NCBI GenBank assembly: GCA_033398695.1
Contig: CM065815.1
Span: 145,249,001 to 145,313,000 of the forward strand
DNA length: 64,000 nt
Direction: 5' to 3'
Origin: Orobanche coerulescens
Taxonomy: Eukaryota > Streptophyta > Magnoliopsida > Lamiales > Orobanchaceae
Each line of letters opens with the position of its first letter. Position 1 is the stretch's first letter. The notes under the pieces were generated by a model that was not told the origin of the DNA, made no database searches, and saw only the letters and a list, made by a program, of their open reading frames with translations. The position numbers were made by a program, and so were the translations under genes. Below are positions 1-11,600 of the stretch, one piece after another.

Positions 1-375
1 ATACGGATATCAGATATCCGAATATCCGGAAAAAATATGAATTATATTCGGATATCTTTATATTCAAAAAAAATATTCGCATTTGGATATCGAATATCCG
101 AAAAAAAACTTCGGATATGGATATCGGATATCCAAATATCCGAGTACCTTCTACTATTATTTAAAATATGAAAAATAAAATTTTTAGGATTTTTCGGATA
201 TTTCGGATATCCGAATATCCGATTTTTCTGAAAAGTACTATTCGATATCCGAAGCTGAAGTGCCGGATATCCGAACTTCGGATATCCGAATTTTCATATA
301 TCTGAATTTTTGGATATCCGGAACTTCGGATTTTCGGATATTTCGGATCGGATATCAGATATCGGATATTTTTGA
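1..375. repeat. GATATCCG-rich degenerate palindromic repeat
   Basis: The stretch is built from many overlapping copies of GGATATCCGAA-like units on both strands (GGATATCC is self-complementary), separated by AT-rich filler. The period is irregular, so it is a degenerate cluster rather than a clean satellite. Open frames across it are rich in Ile, Arg and Ser and only translate the repeat. Confidence 0.7.
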
Positions 376-381
376 ACACCC

Positions 382-1236
382 CTAATTATGAGTATGAATT
401 TTCCCAAATTTTGCACTTATGGTAACGAATTTTTTTTGTATAATTTACGGGTATGAATTTATTTCCGTTCAACAAAGTTAGGGTATCCCTGAAATCAGTC
501 AATTAAATCTAACGGACTTGTTGATATGTCTGTTAAGTAACACGTGTCACTTTCTGATTGGTCCACATAATAATAAGAAATATAAAAAATAAAAAAATCG
601 GGATTTTTTTTATAAAAAACTCCAAACTTTATTTTATTTAAAAAAATAGGAATATTAATATTAAGAATTGGATAATTTTATTTAAAGTTCGAAAATAAAA
701 AATTAAAAAAATCTAGATGTGATTTATGAAATGTTTTTTTAAAAAAACTGGAATATTATTTTTTATAAATAAATAAAAACTGAATAATAATTATGTTTTT
801 TTAAAACCTGCTAGTTTGTTTTCGTAAAATTTTTTTCGCTTTTCATAAGAAAACTATTTTATTTTTAAAAATAAATCTACAAAACAGATTAATGATTAAT
901 AAAAACATCCGATTTTTTTTTTATTTTTTTGTTTGTTATTTTTGAATTTTAAATAAAAAAATTCTATTTTTAGTATTAATATTCCATATTAAAAAAAATA
1001 AAGTTTTGATTTTTAAAAAAAAAACAGATTTCTTATTTTTATATTTTTTTATTATTTTTTATTATTATGTGGACCAATCAGAAGGTGACACGTGTCAACA
1101 AGTCCGTTAGATTTAATTGACTGATTTCACGGATACCCTAACTTGGTTGAACGGAAACAAGTTCATACCCCTAAATGATATAAAAAAAGTTTGTTACCAT
1201 AAATGCAAAATTTGAGAAGGTCATACCCCTAATTAG
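382..1236. mobile_element. Long-TIR foldback element (non-autonomous, MITE-like)
   Basis: The two ends are inverted copies of each other. The left arm starts CTAATTATGAGTATGAAT and the reverse complement of the right end starts CTAATTAGGGGTATGA. About 190 bp of each arm match closely, including a shared block CTGATTGGTCCACATAATAA. Weaker complementarity continues inward for roughly 400 bp, so nearly the whole element could fold back. The left arm carries a short insertion next to the ACGTGTCAC block. No transposase coding is visible. I could not define a target duplication, so the superfamily (Mutator-like or foldback) is open. Confidence 0.75.
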
Positions 1237-1299
1237 TAATTTTGCCTAACTTTTATTCGAATATGTTCAAATTATTTATTTATATTCGAGTAATTTATT

Positions 1300-1700
1300 T
1301 TAAGTGACTCAGATTTAATTAGATGATTCAAATAGGTGACTCAAATGTATTTCACGCAACAAGATGTAATTAGGCGACTCGAATAGATATCTCAAAGGCA
1401 TTTTAGATGATCCGATTGTAATTCGGTAACTCGAGTAGGTGATTGAATGTATATTAGGTGTCTCGAATAAAGTGACTAGAATACATCTTAGGTGACTTGG
1501 ATATAATTTGATGGCGGGAATATGTGACATGAATATATATTAGGTGACTCCAATGCATTTAAGTGATTCAAATATAATTATGTGGCCCGAATAGGTGACT
1601 CGAATATAATTTAGATGACTCGTGAAATGAATATATTTTGTATTACTCGTGTAACTGATTCAAATGTATTACTTATAAGATGACTCAAATATCTTTGAAT
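1300..1700. repeat. Degenerate GGTGACTCGAAT tandem array, left copy
   Basis: Units of the form (A/G)GGTGACTCGAAT(G/A) plus a short AT-rich spacer recur every 15-40 bp with many substitutions. A clearly homologous array in the same orientation and with the same order of variants lies at 62265-62640. The stretch just downstream (1700-1800) also has a counterpart there. It shows no coding features. Confidence 0.7.
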
Positions 1701-1996
1701 AAGATCCAAGTCTGACCATTTAAGTATGACAAAATTGTTATTAAAATATGAATGAAAAAGAATTATTATATATTCAAACTAAATACTTCTAGAAACTTAA
1801 TTTCATTCCAGCGGGATGATATCGTTGAGCAAGAAAAAATTATGTAACTTTTATTTATTTTAATTTTAGGTTTTTTTATCTTAAAAATTTGATTATTTAT
1901 GTATCATTTTGAATTGTTTTCGACGAGATATTAAATTCCAACTACAAATTGATATATGGCATCTGGATATTAGAATGTAATATAATTTTGTATGTA

Positions 1997-1997
<1 letters not shown>

Positions 1998-2036
<39 letters not shown>
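1998..2036. repeat. (TA)n microsatellite
   Basis: About 19 uninterrupted AT dinucleotides run directly into the left end of the adjacent Stowaway element, whose TA target site is drawn from this run. Confidence 0.9.
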
Positions 2037-2037
<1 letters not shown>

Positions 2038-2293
2038 TTCCTCCGTTACTTTATTATTGCAACGTGTTGACTATTATACTGTTCACATACTCTCTTTTGA
2101 CCATCTTTTGTGATTTATACATATGAAAAAATATAGTCATGTAAGATCTTGTTAGATTTATCTCGAAATATACTTTCAAAATATCAACATCTTATAATTT
2201 TTAAAAATAAAAAATTGAAGATATTAATAATCAAAGTTGTGCATTGGCAAGCGTGAAAATTCAGATGTTGCAGTTATAAAAGAACGGAGGTAG
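2037..2293. mobile_element. Stowaway-like (Tc1/mariner) MITE
   Basis: The element is about 257 bp long. The left end reads CTTCCTCCGTTACT and the right end AGAACGGAGGTAG, forming the TIR typical of plant Stowaway MITEs (the C-TCCCTCCGT family), flanked by TA on both sides. The interior is AT-rich without coding. It sits between two pieces of a sequence that resembles 60137-60340, so it inserted into that older repeat. Confidence 0.88.
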
Positions 2294-2441
2294 TATAATT
2301 TTTTTTGTTAATTTTCAAATTGAATTACTATGTATTAATAAGTTTTGGATTTTTTTTTCAGATTTTTATAGTTATATACTTTTGCTAAGTTTCAGATTTA
2401 CTGTTGAATTATTTTGAGAGTTTGAATGTTTGTAATGTTGC

Positions 2442-3017
2442 AGGCATATTTACAGCTGGAATGTGTGATCTTGTCACTTTGGCGATATCAGTAAACGCAT
2501 CAGGCATTGAATCTGCTACGTTCTGAAGATCCAAGATTTTTTTGTACTTCACAATCACATAATGAGGTACGATAATCATAATGAGACAGATTAGGGACGG
2601 ACCAGGACAATTCCTGTGGTTCCTTGAGAAGTTTCTTTTTTCTCCTCTCCCCCTAACAACGGTAATTCTGGCTTATTGAAGTGACAATCCGTAAAACGTG
2701 TGGTAAAGAGATCTCCTATCAAGGGTTAAGTAGCGGATAATTTTTGGGATTCATATCCAACGTATATACCTGAACGTCTCTGAGGACCCATCTTACTGCA
2801 TTGGGGGGTGTAATCGGCACATATGTTGCACAACCAAATATGCGTAAATGTGAGATATCCGGCTCATATTCAGTTAGCAACTGGTACGCAGAGAGTGGTG
2901 GCCAATAATGGGTCTGAAACGAATAAGTAAGGCTGCATATAGGACTGCATATCCCCGAGCAAAGATGGGTAGATTGGTGCGCAAAACCAATGTTCGTGCT
3001 ACCATTTGGATTCTTTT
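2442..3017 (-). pseudogene. Ty1/copia pol remnant: end of integrase and IN-RT linker
   Basis: Conceptual minus-strand translation gives copia integrase C-terminal sequence. It includes the SH3-like segment HLRIFGCATYVPITPP, then MGPQRR-like, FTDCHF and LDLQNVADSMPDAFTD segments, and ends with VTRSHIPA, which in this family lies between integrase and reverse transcriptase. Several stops and frameshifts break it. The upstream continuation of the same reading (CMSIG, EHLVPHVHTQNGL) lies beyond element A at 11927-12012, so one copia copy was split by that insertion. No LTR of this copia is recognisable. It is the oldest layer visible in this part of the nest. Confidence 0.85.
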
Positions 3018-3509
3018 TGTAATATCCGCAAATTCGATTTTCGGTAATTTTCATTTTCCGGCGGAGGTCCGCTTCGACAACTCGCTCGTCGCTGTTTTGG
3101 AATTCTGAACCTATTTTGTTCTTGGAGTTTCTCCGCTTAGACGGGTCTCGATGATGTTTTTACGTAATTTCATCTTGTGTTATATTTTGTCTCATGTGAA
3201 TTTGCCTCTCGTTAAACTCGTTCGATTTCGTCATTTTCTTACTTCCATGAGTTCGTATGATTGAGTAGAGCATGTTGTGAGTTTCGGATTGTTAATCCGA
3301 CGTTGTGTCGTGATTTTCGGATGTTTGGGCCGTTTTTGTAACTTCCTAGAAATTTAGGGAATTTGTTCCTTGTTCGACCTTGGTTGTGTACCTCAGATCG
3401 TTTTGGGGTTCCGTACTTCCATTTCGTGTTATTGTTGCCCAAATATCGATTCCTATTGCTTTTATTCTCTTTAGGATCTTTTTCGTCATTTTGGGACCCG
3501 AGGGGTGTG

Positions 3510-3830
3510 AGCCGTGGCACAAGGATTGTGCGCCGCGGCACATACTACCGATTGTTGGCGAGCAGGTACATGCGTGTGCCGCGGCACAAGGATTGTGCGC
3601 CGCGGCACAGTAGTCGGTGCGCGGCACACTTGTCCGGCGCGGCACACCCGTGTGGCACTGCCGGCTAAAACCTCTGCCGCGTGCCGGCACGATCCCGGCC
3701 GTGCCGCGCACATGCCGAGTCGAGACGCGGCACACTCCGAATGAGCCGCGGCACATCGAGCGGTCAACCGACCAGGCGCAATTTTGGCCACTGCCGCGCA
3801 CCTGGTCGTGAGCCGCGGCACACAATGCGG
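3510..3830. promoter_or_regulatory. TGTGCCGCGGCACA palindrome array upstream of the element A TATA box
   Basis: Roughly ten full or partial copies of GCCGCGGCACA are scattered over 320 bp. At least one is the perfect 14-bp palindrome TGTGCCGCGGCACA. The array ends about 14 bp before a CTATAA box. The counterpart in the 3' LTR is 9105-9425. The position suggests an upstream promoter element; any binding factor is unknown. Confidence 0.6.
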
Positions 3831-3836
3831 TCAGCG

Positions 3837-3842
3837 CTATAA
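3837..3842 (+). promoter_or_regulatory. Probable TATA box, element A 5' LTR
   Basis: CTATAA lies just after the palindrome array and just before a pyrimidine-rich, TTTCGCTCATTTCC-type leader. The same position in element B carries a canonical TATAAAT. The 3' LTR has CTATAAT at 9437-9443. Confidence 0.5.
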
Positions 3843-5875
3843 CTGGGTGTTTTCAGCGAAGTTTCGCTCATTTCCTCCTTTTCTTCCACCGTACGCGAGA
3901 GAGAGAGGGTTGAGAGGGGGATTTCTTCTCCATCCACCCTTTTGATTGTGTGTTTTTCTTCATCTTCCTTCGATCGTGTAGCTCGGATTGTGGATCTAGC
4001 ACGTGTTCTTCGGATTATAGGGCTTGAATCTTCAAGAGGTAAGAACCCCTTTAACCCTAGTGTGATTTTTGGGGAGGGTTTGGTGGTAATCTTGTGTTTT
4101 AATCCGAATTAACCGATGTTGTTGTTAGATTTTGATAGTACTCTCGTGACCCTTGGTTTTCTTGTTTTTGGTTGGGATGAAATCCCGTTAGTTCACCGTT
4201 AACCGATTTTATTTCCCTACGCACTCTTGGTGTTCGATAAATTGTCCCAACGGGTAGAACTAGGAGGGATTTCTTCGTATTCTTGATGTGAGATTGATTG
4301 TATATCATTATTGTGTTAGGGTCGGATTTGAGGGGATTGTTCGGACCTAAACCTATTACTTCATCGTCTCCTTTGCGTCGTATTACCAAGGCAAGTACCT
4401 CGATATACGAATTGTAACTGCGTGAAATCATTGTTGTTGAAGTGTATGAGTTTATACGGATGTATATATGTATATATATATATGTATATGTATGTATATA
4501 TATATATATATGTATTATATATATATTTATATGTTAAAAATAAGTATATATATACGTATATTGATATACATGCTTATGTCGGTGATCGACGAGTGATGAA
4601 TGCTAACGCTAGTTGACGTACTCAACTTGGATTGAGGGATGAACTATAGTCATTCATATAATATAGTAAGGTTATATATATATATCTATGTGCGGTATTG
4701 ATTGGTTATGCTTGAATGCTTATTGTGATTGAGTTGATTAATAACGTGCGTGTTCCTGTCTACTTGTGTGGTTATGGACTGGCGGAGAAATTGTGTGACT
4801 TGATGTACCGAGTTGAAAATTGTTGTGACATTTGTTCATGTCTTTGGATGTTTGTGATAATGTGGATACGTGTTGTGAGAAACGTCGTATCAGGGAACCT
4901 CGAGGCGGGCGTGCACTCCGGCTGGTGTATCTTGCAATGTGCGGCTCCATATGGGTGGTGAACGCCGATGTCACCTAATGCGCGTGCAAGGGGCGCTCTT
5001 GCGGGAGTGACGCGGTGCGGTGACATGTTCAAGGAGCGGCCAACATGATGCAAGTGAACGCCGGTACGGGTGTGTAAGGAGGCGCTGGCGAGCTTATTGG
5101 TTACGGTATTTGAGTGATAGCTAAGACCCGTTCTGAACGATATTCGTATCTCAAATTCTTTCAACTCACTTTTAAATGTTTGTCTTGATTTGGTACGCGA
5201 TTCGTGTTTTGAAAGCTTGTTTCAAATTGTTTTTAAAGCGTGGGTATCGGGGTTAATTAACCAAGGAGGTTTGTGAAATCTCAGGGTTAATTAATCGAAG
5301 TCTTGAGCGGGATATGTCGAATGAGAGATTGTGCCTTTGATTGTATTGTGGTGCCATTACATTGTATTGGGTCGAGGACCTGTGGAATGTTGAGATGATC
5401 GAATTCGTGATGATGTTATTTGGATTGGGTTTAGAACCTGTGAGATGTTGTAATGATTTCGTTTGTGTTGGTGTTCTATAAATTGGGTGAGAACCCCAAA
5501 TAAGTTGACTTGGTTTTTGTGTAATCATTTTCCATACGTTGGGTCAAGGACGAGAGTTTTGAAATTATTTCCAAAAGTATTCCCATTCGATTTTAAAAAC
5601 CCCTAAACGGCCCGAGTCAATAATAATGATTGCAAACTATCTTATCAAAATACTTTTCCTTTTACAAAAGGGATCTTCCCGACTCCTTGGGCTCGTTTAA
5701 AGTTTCATGAATGTTATTTTCCGTAAGGAGAATATGACTATGTGATTACCTTTCACCTCGTGTATGCGAGTGTTATTCTGTCTTGTGTGGGAATGTATGG
5801 TTTGTGTTAAGGCTTCACGGCGGTTAAATTTTGTGTTATTCTTGTTCGTATATCTTGTATATTATGTACTTGCAC

Positions 5876-5913
5876 TAGCAAAATTCCGGTTGCTAACCCC
5901 AGTTTTCGGGGGT
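5876..5913 (+). promoter_or_regulatory. Twin-hairpin module with CTAAC box, element A 5' LTR
   Basis: TAGCAA/TTGCTA form a stem (5876-5894), followed by CTAAC (5893-5897), then a second stem ACCCC/GGGGGT (5896-5913). Equivalent modules occur in B, E and F. The 3' LTR copy (11481-11519) has a 7-bp first stem, TAGCAAA/TTTGCTA. Confidence 0.6.
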
Positions 5914-6313
5914 GGGTGCTGTTATGCGCTCGAGTTTTGGCGGCTCGGGAGCGATCACGGGATTGGCTTGGAAGGAGATGGAAGGCAGCGATGCTAATCA
6001 CACAGTCGAGTCTTTTCTTTTGTTTTATTTTGGTCGGTATTTTCTTTGTCGTTTGAGTATTCACCCTTGCATGGGTGTAGTTATCGATTTTTAAATTGAG
6101 TTGTCATTCTTTTACGTGTTCAAGTTTATTGTTGTCATTGTTGTATGAATGTCGTTAGTTTATGAATTGGTTTAAGACCTTGTCGGTCTACTTTGTATTA
6201 AATTTCGACCCCGATCGGTCAATCGTTGAGTAGTCTTTTGGAGTTTAGCTTTGGTGGGTCCTTGTGATAAGGGTCTACGGCGTGTGACATTCCGGTCGTG
6301 CAGGGGTGTTACA

Positions 6314-7399
6314 TTTATGGTATCAGAGCTTAGGTTTGCGAAAAACCTAGGCCGTTGGGTCAAGTCCATGTCTTGTGTAAGTCGCGCGCATCAGAGTCGT
6401 GATTAGTATCGTGGTTCCGACATCATCTTCCGGCAATCCGTGATGGTAAGCCTCCCGATCGTAAGTCCCCTTATATACGTATTTGATTACATTGTGCTAA
6501 TATGCTTAATGTGAACTAGGAATTGGAACTTGTTGGTGATATTATCGTTTTAGGATATGACATGCGCATGCGGTCCGAGCATAAATAGTTACGTAGTATG
6601 CTTCGGAAGTCGAGCATGTTTATCGGTTTCGGTACTTTATTAGAATGAATTTACGAATGATAACGTTATCCACCGCATGAGTATTTTAAGATGGTTTTTG
6701 TTATCTTGCAAACCGAGTTTTGATACTTTGGTCTTGCATATTTTGATAGTATTCTTATGACGGTATTTGATATTTCATAAATGACTTTTGTGAGTATTTG
6801 AGAATGTTACCGACTTCGGCCTTTTTGGCATTTAGATCATTTTCTTTAAGGAATTTTTGCACAGTGGGTTCGGCACGGCCCACGTATTATAGTATCTCGA
6901 ATATTTTAAAGCAATGCTTTGAAATTTTCTAACATTGTGTAAAGCCATGATTTAATACCGTCATGTTAAATGGTCACGTACCTCGGTGGAAAATTCTTTC
7001 GAATAAACATTTTGAAGAAGAGGAAAGATTTTCAAAATTTTGATATTTGGGACTCAATATTTTCGAAATATTTCAAATTAGTTACGAATTAATTTTTGAT
7101 TTCCTTTTTTTTATTCATCACTCGAAAATAATTTTTAGAGTCATTATGTAAACTTCCTCTTCCGAAATAAAAGACAGTGTTTACAAGTCTTGGGCGCAAC
7201 GTGACTAGCCCCTTTTTCAAAAATTTGTTTTCATTAAGTGCATACATATAATGATCGTCCTCGTCGAGGAACTCGAACTTGACTTCATAAAACTTTATGC
7301 TTTACGCTATTACCGTTATTCTATAGATGTTAACTAAACCTTGCGTTGATAAGGGTGGTATCTTGTCAGTGATTATTTGATAATCTGAATGGTACTATA
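6314..7399 (+). other. Element A leader (PBS and untranslated region)
   Basis: It opens with a spacer and the initiator-Met PBS TGGTATCAGAGC (6318-6329). The rest has no coding similarity. The block TCTTATGACGGTATTT to GGCCTTTTTGGCATTT (about 6752-6832) recurs in the leader of element E near 50285-50370, showing that A and E share a non-coding leader as well as LTR ends. Confidence 0.75.
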
Positions 7400-7835
7400 C
7401 GTATTAGTATGTCGAGCCTTGGCGGACGTAAGTGTGATGACGGAAGTGGAAGCGACAAGGTGGTTCGTGCGACAACTATCCATGCTACGGTGAGGGAGTA
7501 TCGAGATCAAACGATATCCTATGAAATCTCCTCGATGTCGAGCCCACGAGCGAAGCAAAGAGAGGCAGGGTATCGGGAAAATTTACAGGCGGTGAGGAGA
7601 CTAAGGCTCCCAAGCCCTTACGTTGTTCGAAAGCGTCATCTTCGCGGTCGGGAGTGAACGCTGGAAATCCCAAACCGGCATCGGTGACTCGTGGTAAGAA
7701 GAGAAGATGTTTCAATCAGTAGCTATCGGGGACATGTTCGTGCAAATTGTCCCTCTCCACTCTTGACTTGTTACCGGTGTGGGTGTGAAGGTCATCGGGA
7801 GAAACCTTGTGAGACAGTTTCGAATTGGCAAAGAA
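7400..7835 (+). pseudogene. Element A gag relic with two decayed zinc knuckles
   Basis: Read across a frameshift at about 7720, the segment 7708-7815 gives two CCHC-type knuckles: one like CFNQ-xx-RGHVRANC and one like CYRCGCEGHREKPC. Paired knuckles of this spacing close the Gag nucleocapsid in Tekay/Del elements (compare element B near 15125-15235). Upstream, 7409-7657 is open but does not resemble the Gag core strongly. Stops and shifts make it non-functional. No protease or polymerase follows, so the element keeps only a trace of Gag. Confidence 0.7.
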
Positions 7836-8578
7836 TGCCGCCACGAGAGAGAGCGAGCTAGTGGTGGAGAATGTCCCGAAACCCTATGTTTCCTTGAAGA
7901 GCCTAACATGGGAGGATGAATATTTTGCAATATGTCCTAATTGTTCTTTGTTTTGAACAATCGTGACTTTGATCGTTCTTCATTTAATTGCTCTATATTT
8001 CCAACTCTTGTTGTTCTAAGTTTGGGATCGAAATACCTTTTAGTATGGGGAAGTGTATTACCCGTACTTTCCTTGGTATTTTCGGCATTGTATGATTTTT
8101 CATTGTTGGTAACTCAATTATGATCCTCTCGACGATTTTAAACTATCTTGTTCTACTTAGCTGCCGTCCTCGAACGAATTTGAATTGTTTTTTTAAAACC
8201 CGTGAATTATTGTGGTCTTTCCATATCAGAACCTAATTCTTGCAAATTTTGTTCGGAACTATTATTCCCACGCGTGCATTTGACACTTCCGAATGTGTTA
8301 TGAACTTGGATTGTGGTTGGTTGAGCTAGAAACATGATTTTCAGGACGTCTGAATTATTTTGTGATTTTCTTCCCTCTGGGAGTTTTGGTATCCAAATTC
8401 ATACCCCTTCACCTCAACTTATCGTGTTCCCATATATTTTTATCGCCTCGACTCACGTACCATATGCTCGCTAGGTCAGTTCATCGTATTTCTGGAACCT
8501 TGCATTCGCGCTTTGCTCGTGATGATTTGGGGCTGAGCAAGTAGTTATTTCCTTGATTGTTCCGCCGCTCTCTATTTT
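7836..8578. other. Non-coding 3' body of element A
   Basis: About 740 bp between the gag relic and the PPT. I see no RT, RNase H or integrase motif in any frame. The sequence is AT-rich and of unknown origin, where pol would be expected. Confidence 0.6.
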
Positions 8579-8615
8579 AAGTTTCGGGACGAAACTTCTT
8601 TTAAGGAGGGTAGAA
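8579..8615 (+). promoter_or_regulatory. Pre-PPT hairpin and polypurine tract, element A
   Basis: AAGTTTCG and CGAAACTT (8579-8597) form an 8-bp inverted repeat with a GGA loop. They are followed by a purine-rich tract ending GGAGGGTAGAA directly before the 3' LTR at 8616. Reverse transcription of plus-strand DNA would be primed at this tract. The same hairpin precedes the PPT in B, D and E. Confidence 0.8.
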
Positions 8616-11600
8616 TGTAATATCCGCAAATTCAATTTTCGGTAATTTTCATTTTCCGGCGGAGGTCCGCTTCGACAACTCGCTTGTCGCTGTTTTGGAA
8701 TTCTGAACCTATTTTGTTCTTGGAGTTTCTCCGCTTAGACGGGTCTCGATGATGTTTTTACGTAATTTCATCTTGTGTTATATTTTGTCTCATGTGAATT
8801 TGCCTCTCGTTAAACTCGTTCGATTTCGTCATTTTCTTACTTCCATGAGTTCGTATGATTGAGTAGAGCATGTTGTGAGTTTCGGATTGTTAATCCGACG
8901 TTGTGTCGTGATTTTCGGATGTTTGGGCCGTTTTTGTAACTTCCTAGAAATTTAGGGAATTTGTTCCTTGTTCGACCTTGGTTGTGTACCTCGAGATCGT
9001 TTTGGGGTTCCGTACTTCCATTTCGTGTTATTGTTGCCCAAATATCGATTCCTATTGCTTTTATTCTCTTTAGGATCTTTTTCGTCATTTTGGGACCCTG
9101 AGTGTGAGCCGCGGCACAAGGATTGTGCGCGCGGCACACATACTACCCGATTGTTGGCGAGCAGGTACTGCAGTGTGCCGCGGCACAAGGATTGTCTTGC
9201 GGCACACAGTCGGTGCCGCGGCACACTTGTCGGCCGCGGCACACCCGTGTGGCACTGCCGGCTAAAACCTCTGTGCGCGTGCCCCGACACGGTCCGCGAT
9301 CTGCGCGGCACATGCCGAGTCGAGACGCGGCACACTCCGAATGAGCCACGGCACATCGAGCGGTCAACCGACCACCGGTGCAATTTTGGCCACTGCGCGG
9401 CCTGGTCATTGAGCGCGGCACCTGATGCGGTCGGCGCTATAATCAGGTGTTTTCGGAAGTTTCGCTCATTTCCTCCTTTTCTTCCACCGTACGCGAGAGA
9501 GAGGGTTGAGAGGGGGATTTCTTCTCCATCCACCCTTTTGATTGTGTGTTTTTCTTCATCTTCCTTCGATCGTGTAGCTCGGATTGTGGATCTAGCACGT
9601 GTTCTTCGGATTATAGGGCTTGAATCTTCAAGAGGTAAGAACCCCTTTAACCCTAGTGTGATTTTTGGGGAGGGTTTGGTGGTAATCTTGTGTTTTAATC
9701 CGAATTAACCGATGTTGTTGTTAGATTTTGATAGTACTCTCGTGACCCTTGGTTTTCTTGTTTTTGGTTGGGATGAAATCCCGTTAGTTCACCGTTAACC
9801 GATTTCATTTCCCTACGCACTCTTGGTGTTCGATAAATTGTCCCAACGGGTAGAACTAGGAGGGATTTCTTCGTATTCTTGATGTGAGATTGATTGTATA
9901 TCATTATTGTGTTAGGGTCGGATTTGAGGGGATTGTTCGGACCTAAACCTATTCCTTCATCGTCTCCTTTGCGTCGTATTACCAAGGCAAGTACCTCGAT
10001 ATACGAATTGTAACTGCGTGAAATCATTGTTGTTGAAGTGTATGAGTTTATACGGATGTATATATGTATATATATATATATATATATATGTATATGTATG
10101 TGTATATATATATGTATTATATATATATATTTATATGTTAAAAATAAGTATATATATACGTATATTGATATACATGCTTATGTCGGTGATCGACGAGTGA
10201 TGAATGCTAACGCTAGTTGACGTACTCAACTTGGATTGAGGGATGAACTATAGTCATTCATATAATATAGTAAGGTTATATATATATATATATATCTATG
10301 TGCGGTATTGATTGGTTATGCTTGAATGCTTATTGTGATTGAGTTGATTAATAACGTGCGTGTTCCTGTCTACTTGTGTGGTTATGGTAGCGGAGAAATT
10401 GTGTGACTTGATGTACCGAGTTGAAAATTGTTGTGACATTTGTTCATGTCTTTGGATGTTTGTGATAATGTGGATACGTGTTGTGAGAAACGTCGTATCA
10501 GGAACCTCGAGGCGGGCGTGCACTCCGGCTGGTGTATCTTGCAATGTGCGGCTCCATATAGGTGGTGAACGCCGATGTCACCTAATGCGCGTGCAAGGCG
10601 GCTCTTGCGGGAGTGACGCGGTGCGGTGACATGTTCAAGGAGCGGCCAACATGATGGAAGTGAACGCCGGTACGGGTGTGCAGGAGGCGCTGGCGAGCTT
10701 ATTGGTTACGGGTATTTGAGTGATAGCTAAGACCCGTTCTGAACGATATTCGTATCTCAAATTCTTTCAACTCACTTTCAAATGTTTGTCTTGATTTGGT
10801 ACGCGATTCGTGTTTTGAAAGCTTGTTTCAAATTGTTTTTAAAGCGTGGGTATCGGGGTTAATTAACCAAGGAGGTTTGTGAAATCTCAGGGTTAGTGTC
10901 GAAGTCTTGAGCGGGATATGTCGAATGAGAGATTGTGCCTTTGATTGTATTGTGGTGCCATTACGTGTATTGGGTCGAGGACCCCGTGGAATGTTGAGAT
11001 GATCGAATTCGTGATGATGTTATTTGGATTGGGTTTAGAACCCCGTGAGATGTTGTAATGATTTCGTTTGTGTTGGTGTTCTATAAATTGGGTCGAGAAC
11101 CCCAAATAAGTTGACTTGGTTTTTGTGTAATCATTTTCCATACGTTGGGTCAAGGACCCGAGAGTTTTGAAATTATTTCCAAAGTATTCCCATTCGATTT
11201 TAAAAACCCTAAACGGCCGAGTCAATAATAATGATTGCAAACTATCTTATCAAAATACTTTTCCTTTTACAAAAGGGATCTTCCGACTCCTTGGGCTCGT
11301 TTAAAGTTTCATGAATGTTATTTTCCGTAAGGAGAATATGACTATGTGATTACCTTTCACCTCGTGTATGCGAGTGTTATTCTGTCTTGTTGTGGGAATG
11401 TATGGTTTGTGTTAAGGCTTCACGGCGGTTAAATTTTGTGTTATTCTTGTTCGTATATCTTGTCTATTATGTACTTGCACTAGCAAAATTCCGGTTTGCT
11501 AACCCCAGAGTTTTCGGGGTGGGTGCTGTTATGCGCTCGAGTTTTGGCGGCTCGGGAGCGATCACGGGATTGGCTTGGAAGGAGATGGAAGGCAGATGCT

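Larger units (their letters stand above)
3018..6313 (+). repeat. Element A 5' LTR (3296 bp)
   Basis: It starts TGTAATATCCGC and ends GTGTTACA. In order it holds a CG-rich palindrome array (3510-3830), a TATA-like CTATAA (3837-3842), a GAGAGAGAG leader, a donor-like AGAGGTAAGA (GT at 4039), an AGGCAAGT site (GC at 4391), a TA-rich microsatellite (4459-4555), a GC-rich block (4890-5100), twin hairpins with a CTAAC box (5876-5913), and a terminal hairpin before the end. Short frames here are not genes. Confidence 0.93.

Noticed and set aside
161..379. Minus-strand frame rich in Ile, Arg and Ser
   Set aside because: A direct translation of GATATCCG repeats.
4422..4616. Open frame rich in Tyr, Ile and Met in the element A LTR
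   Set aside because: It is a translation of the TA/GTATATA microsatellite. The same occurs at 10018-10220.
8968..9708. A 246-codon open frame (+) in the element A 3' LTR, with a 193-codon frame on the other strand
   Set aside because: The matching region of the 5' LTR (3363-4100) is broken differently, the composition follows the GCCGCGGCACA array, and no domain is recognisable. Long frames arise here because the CG-rich array has few stops.
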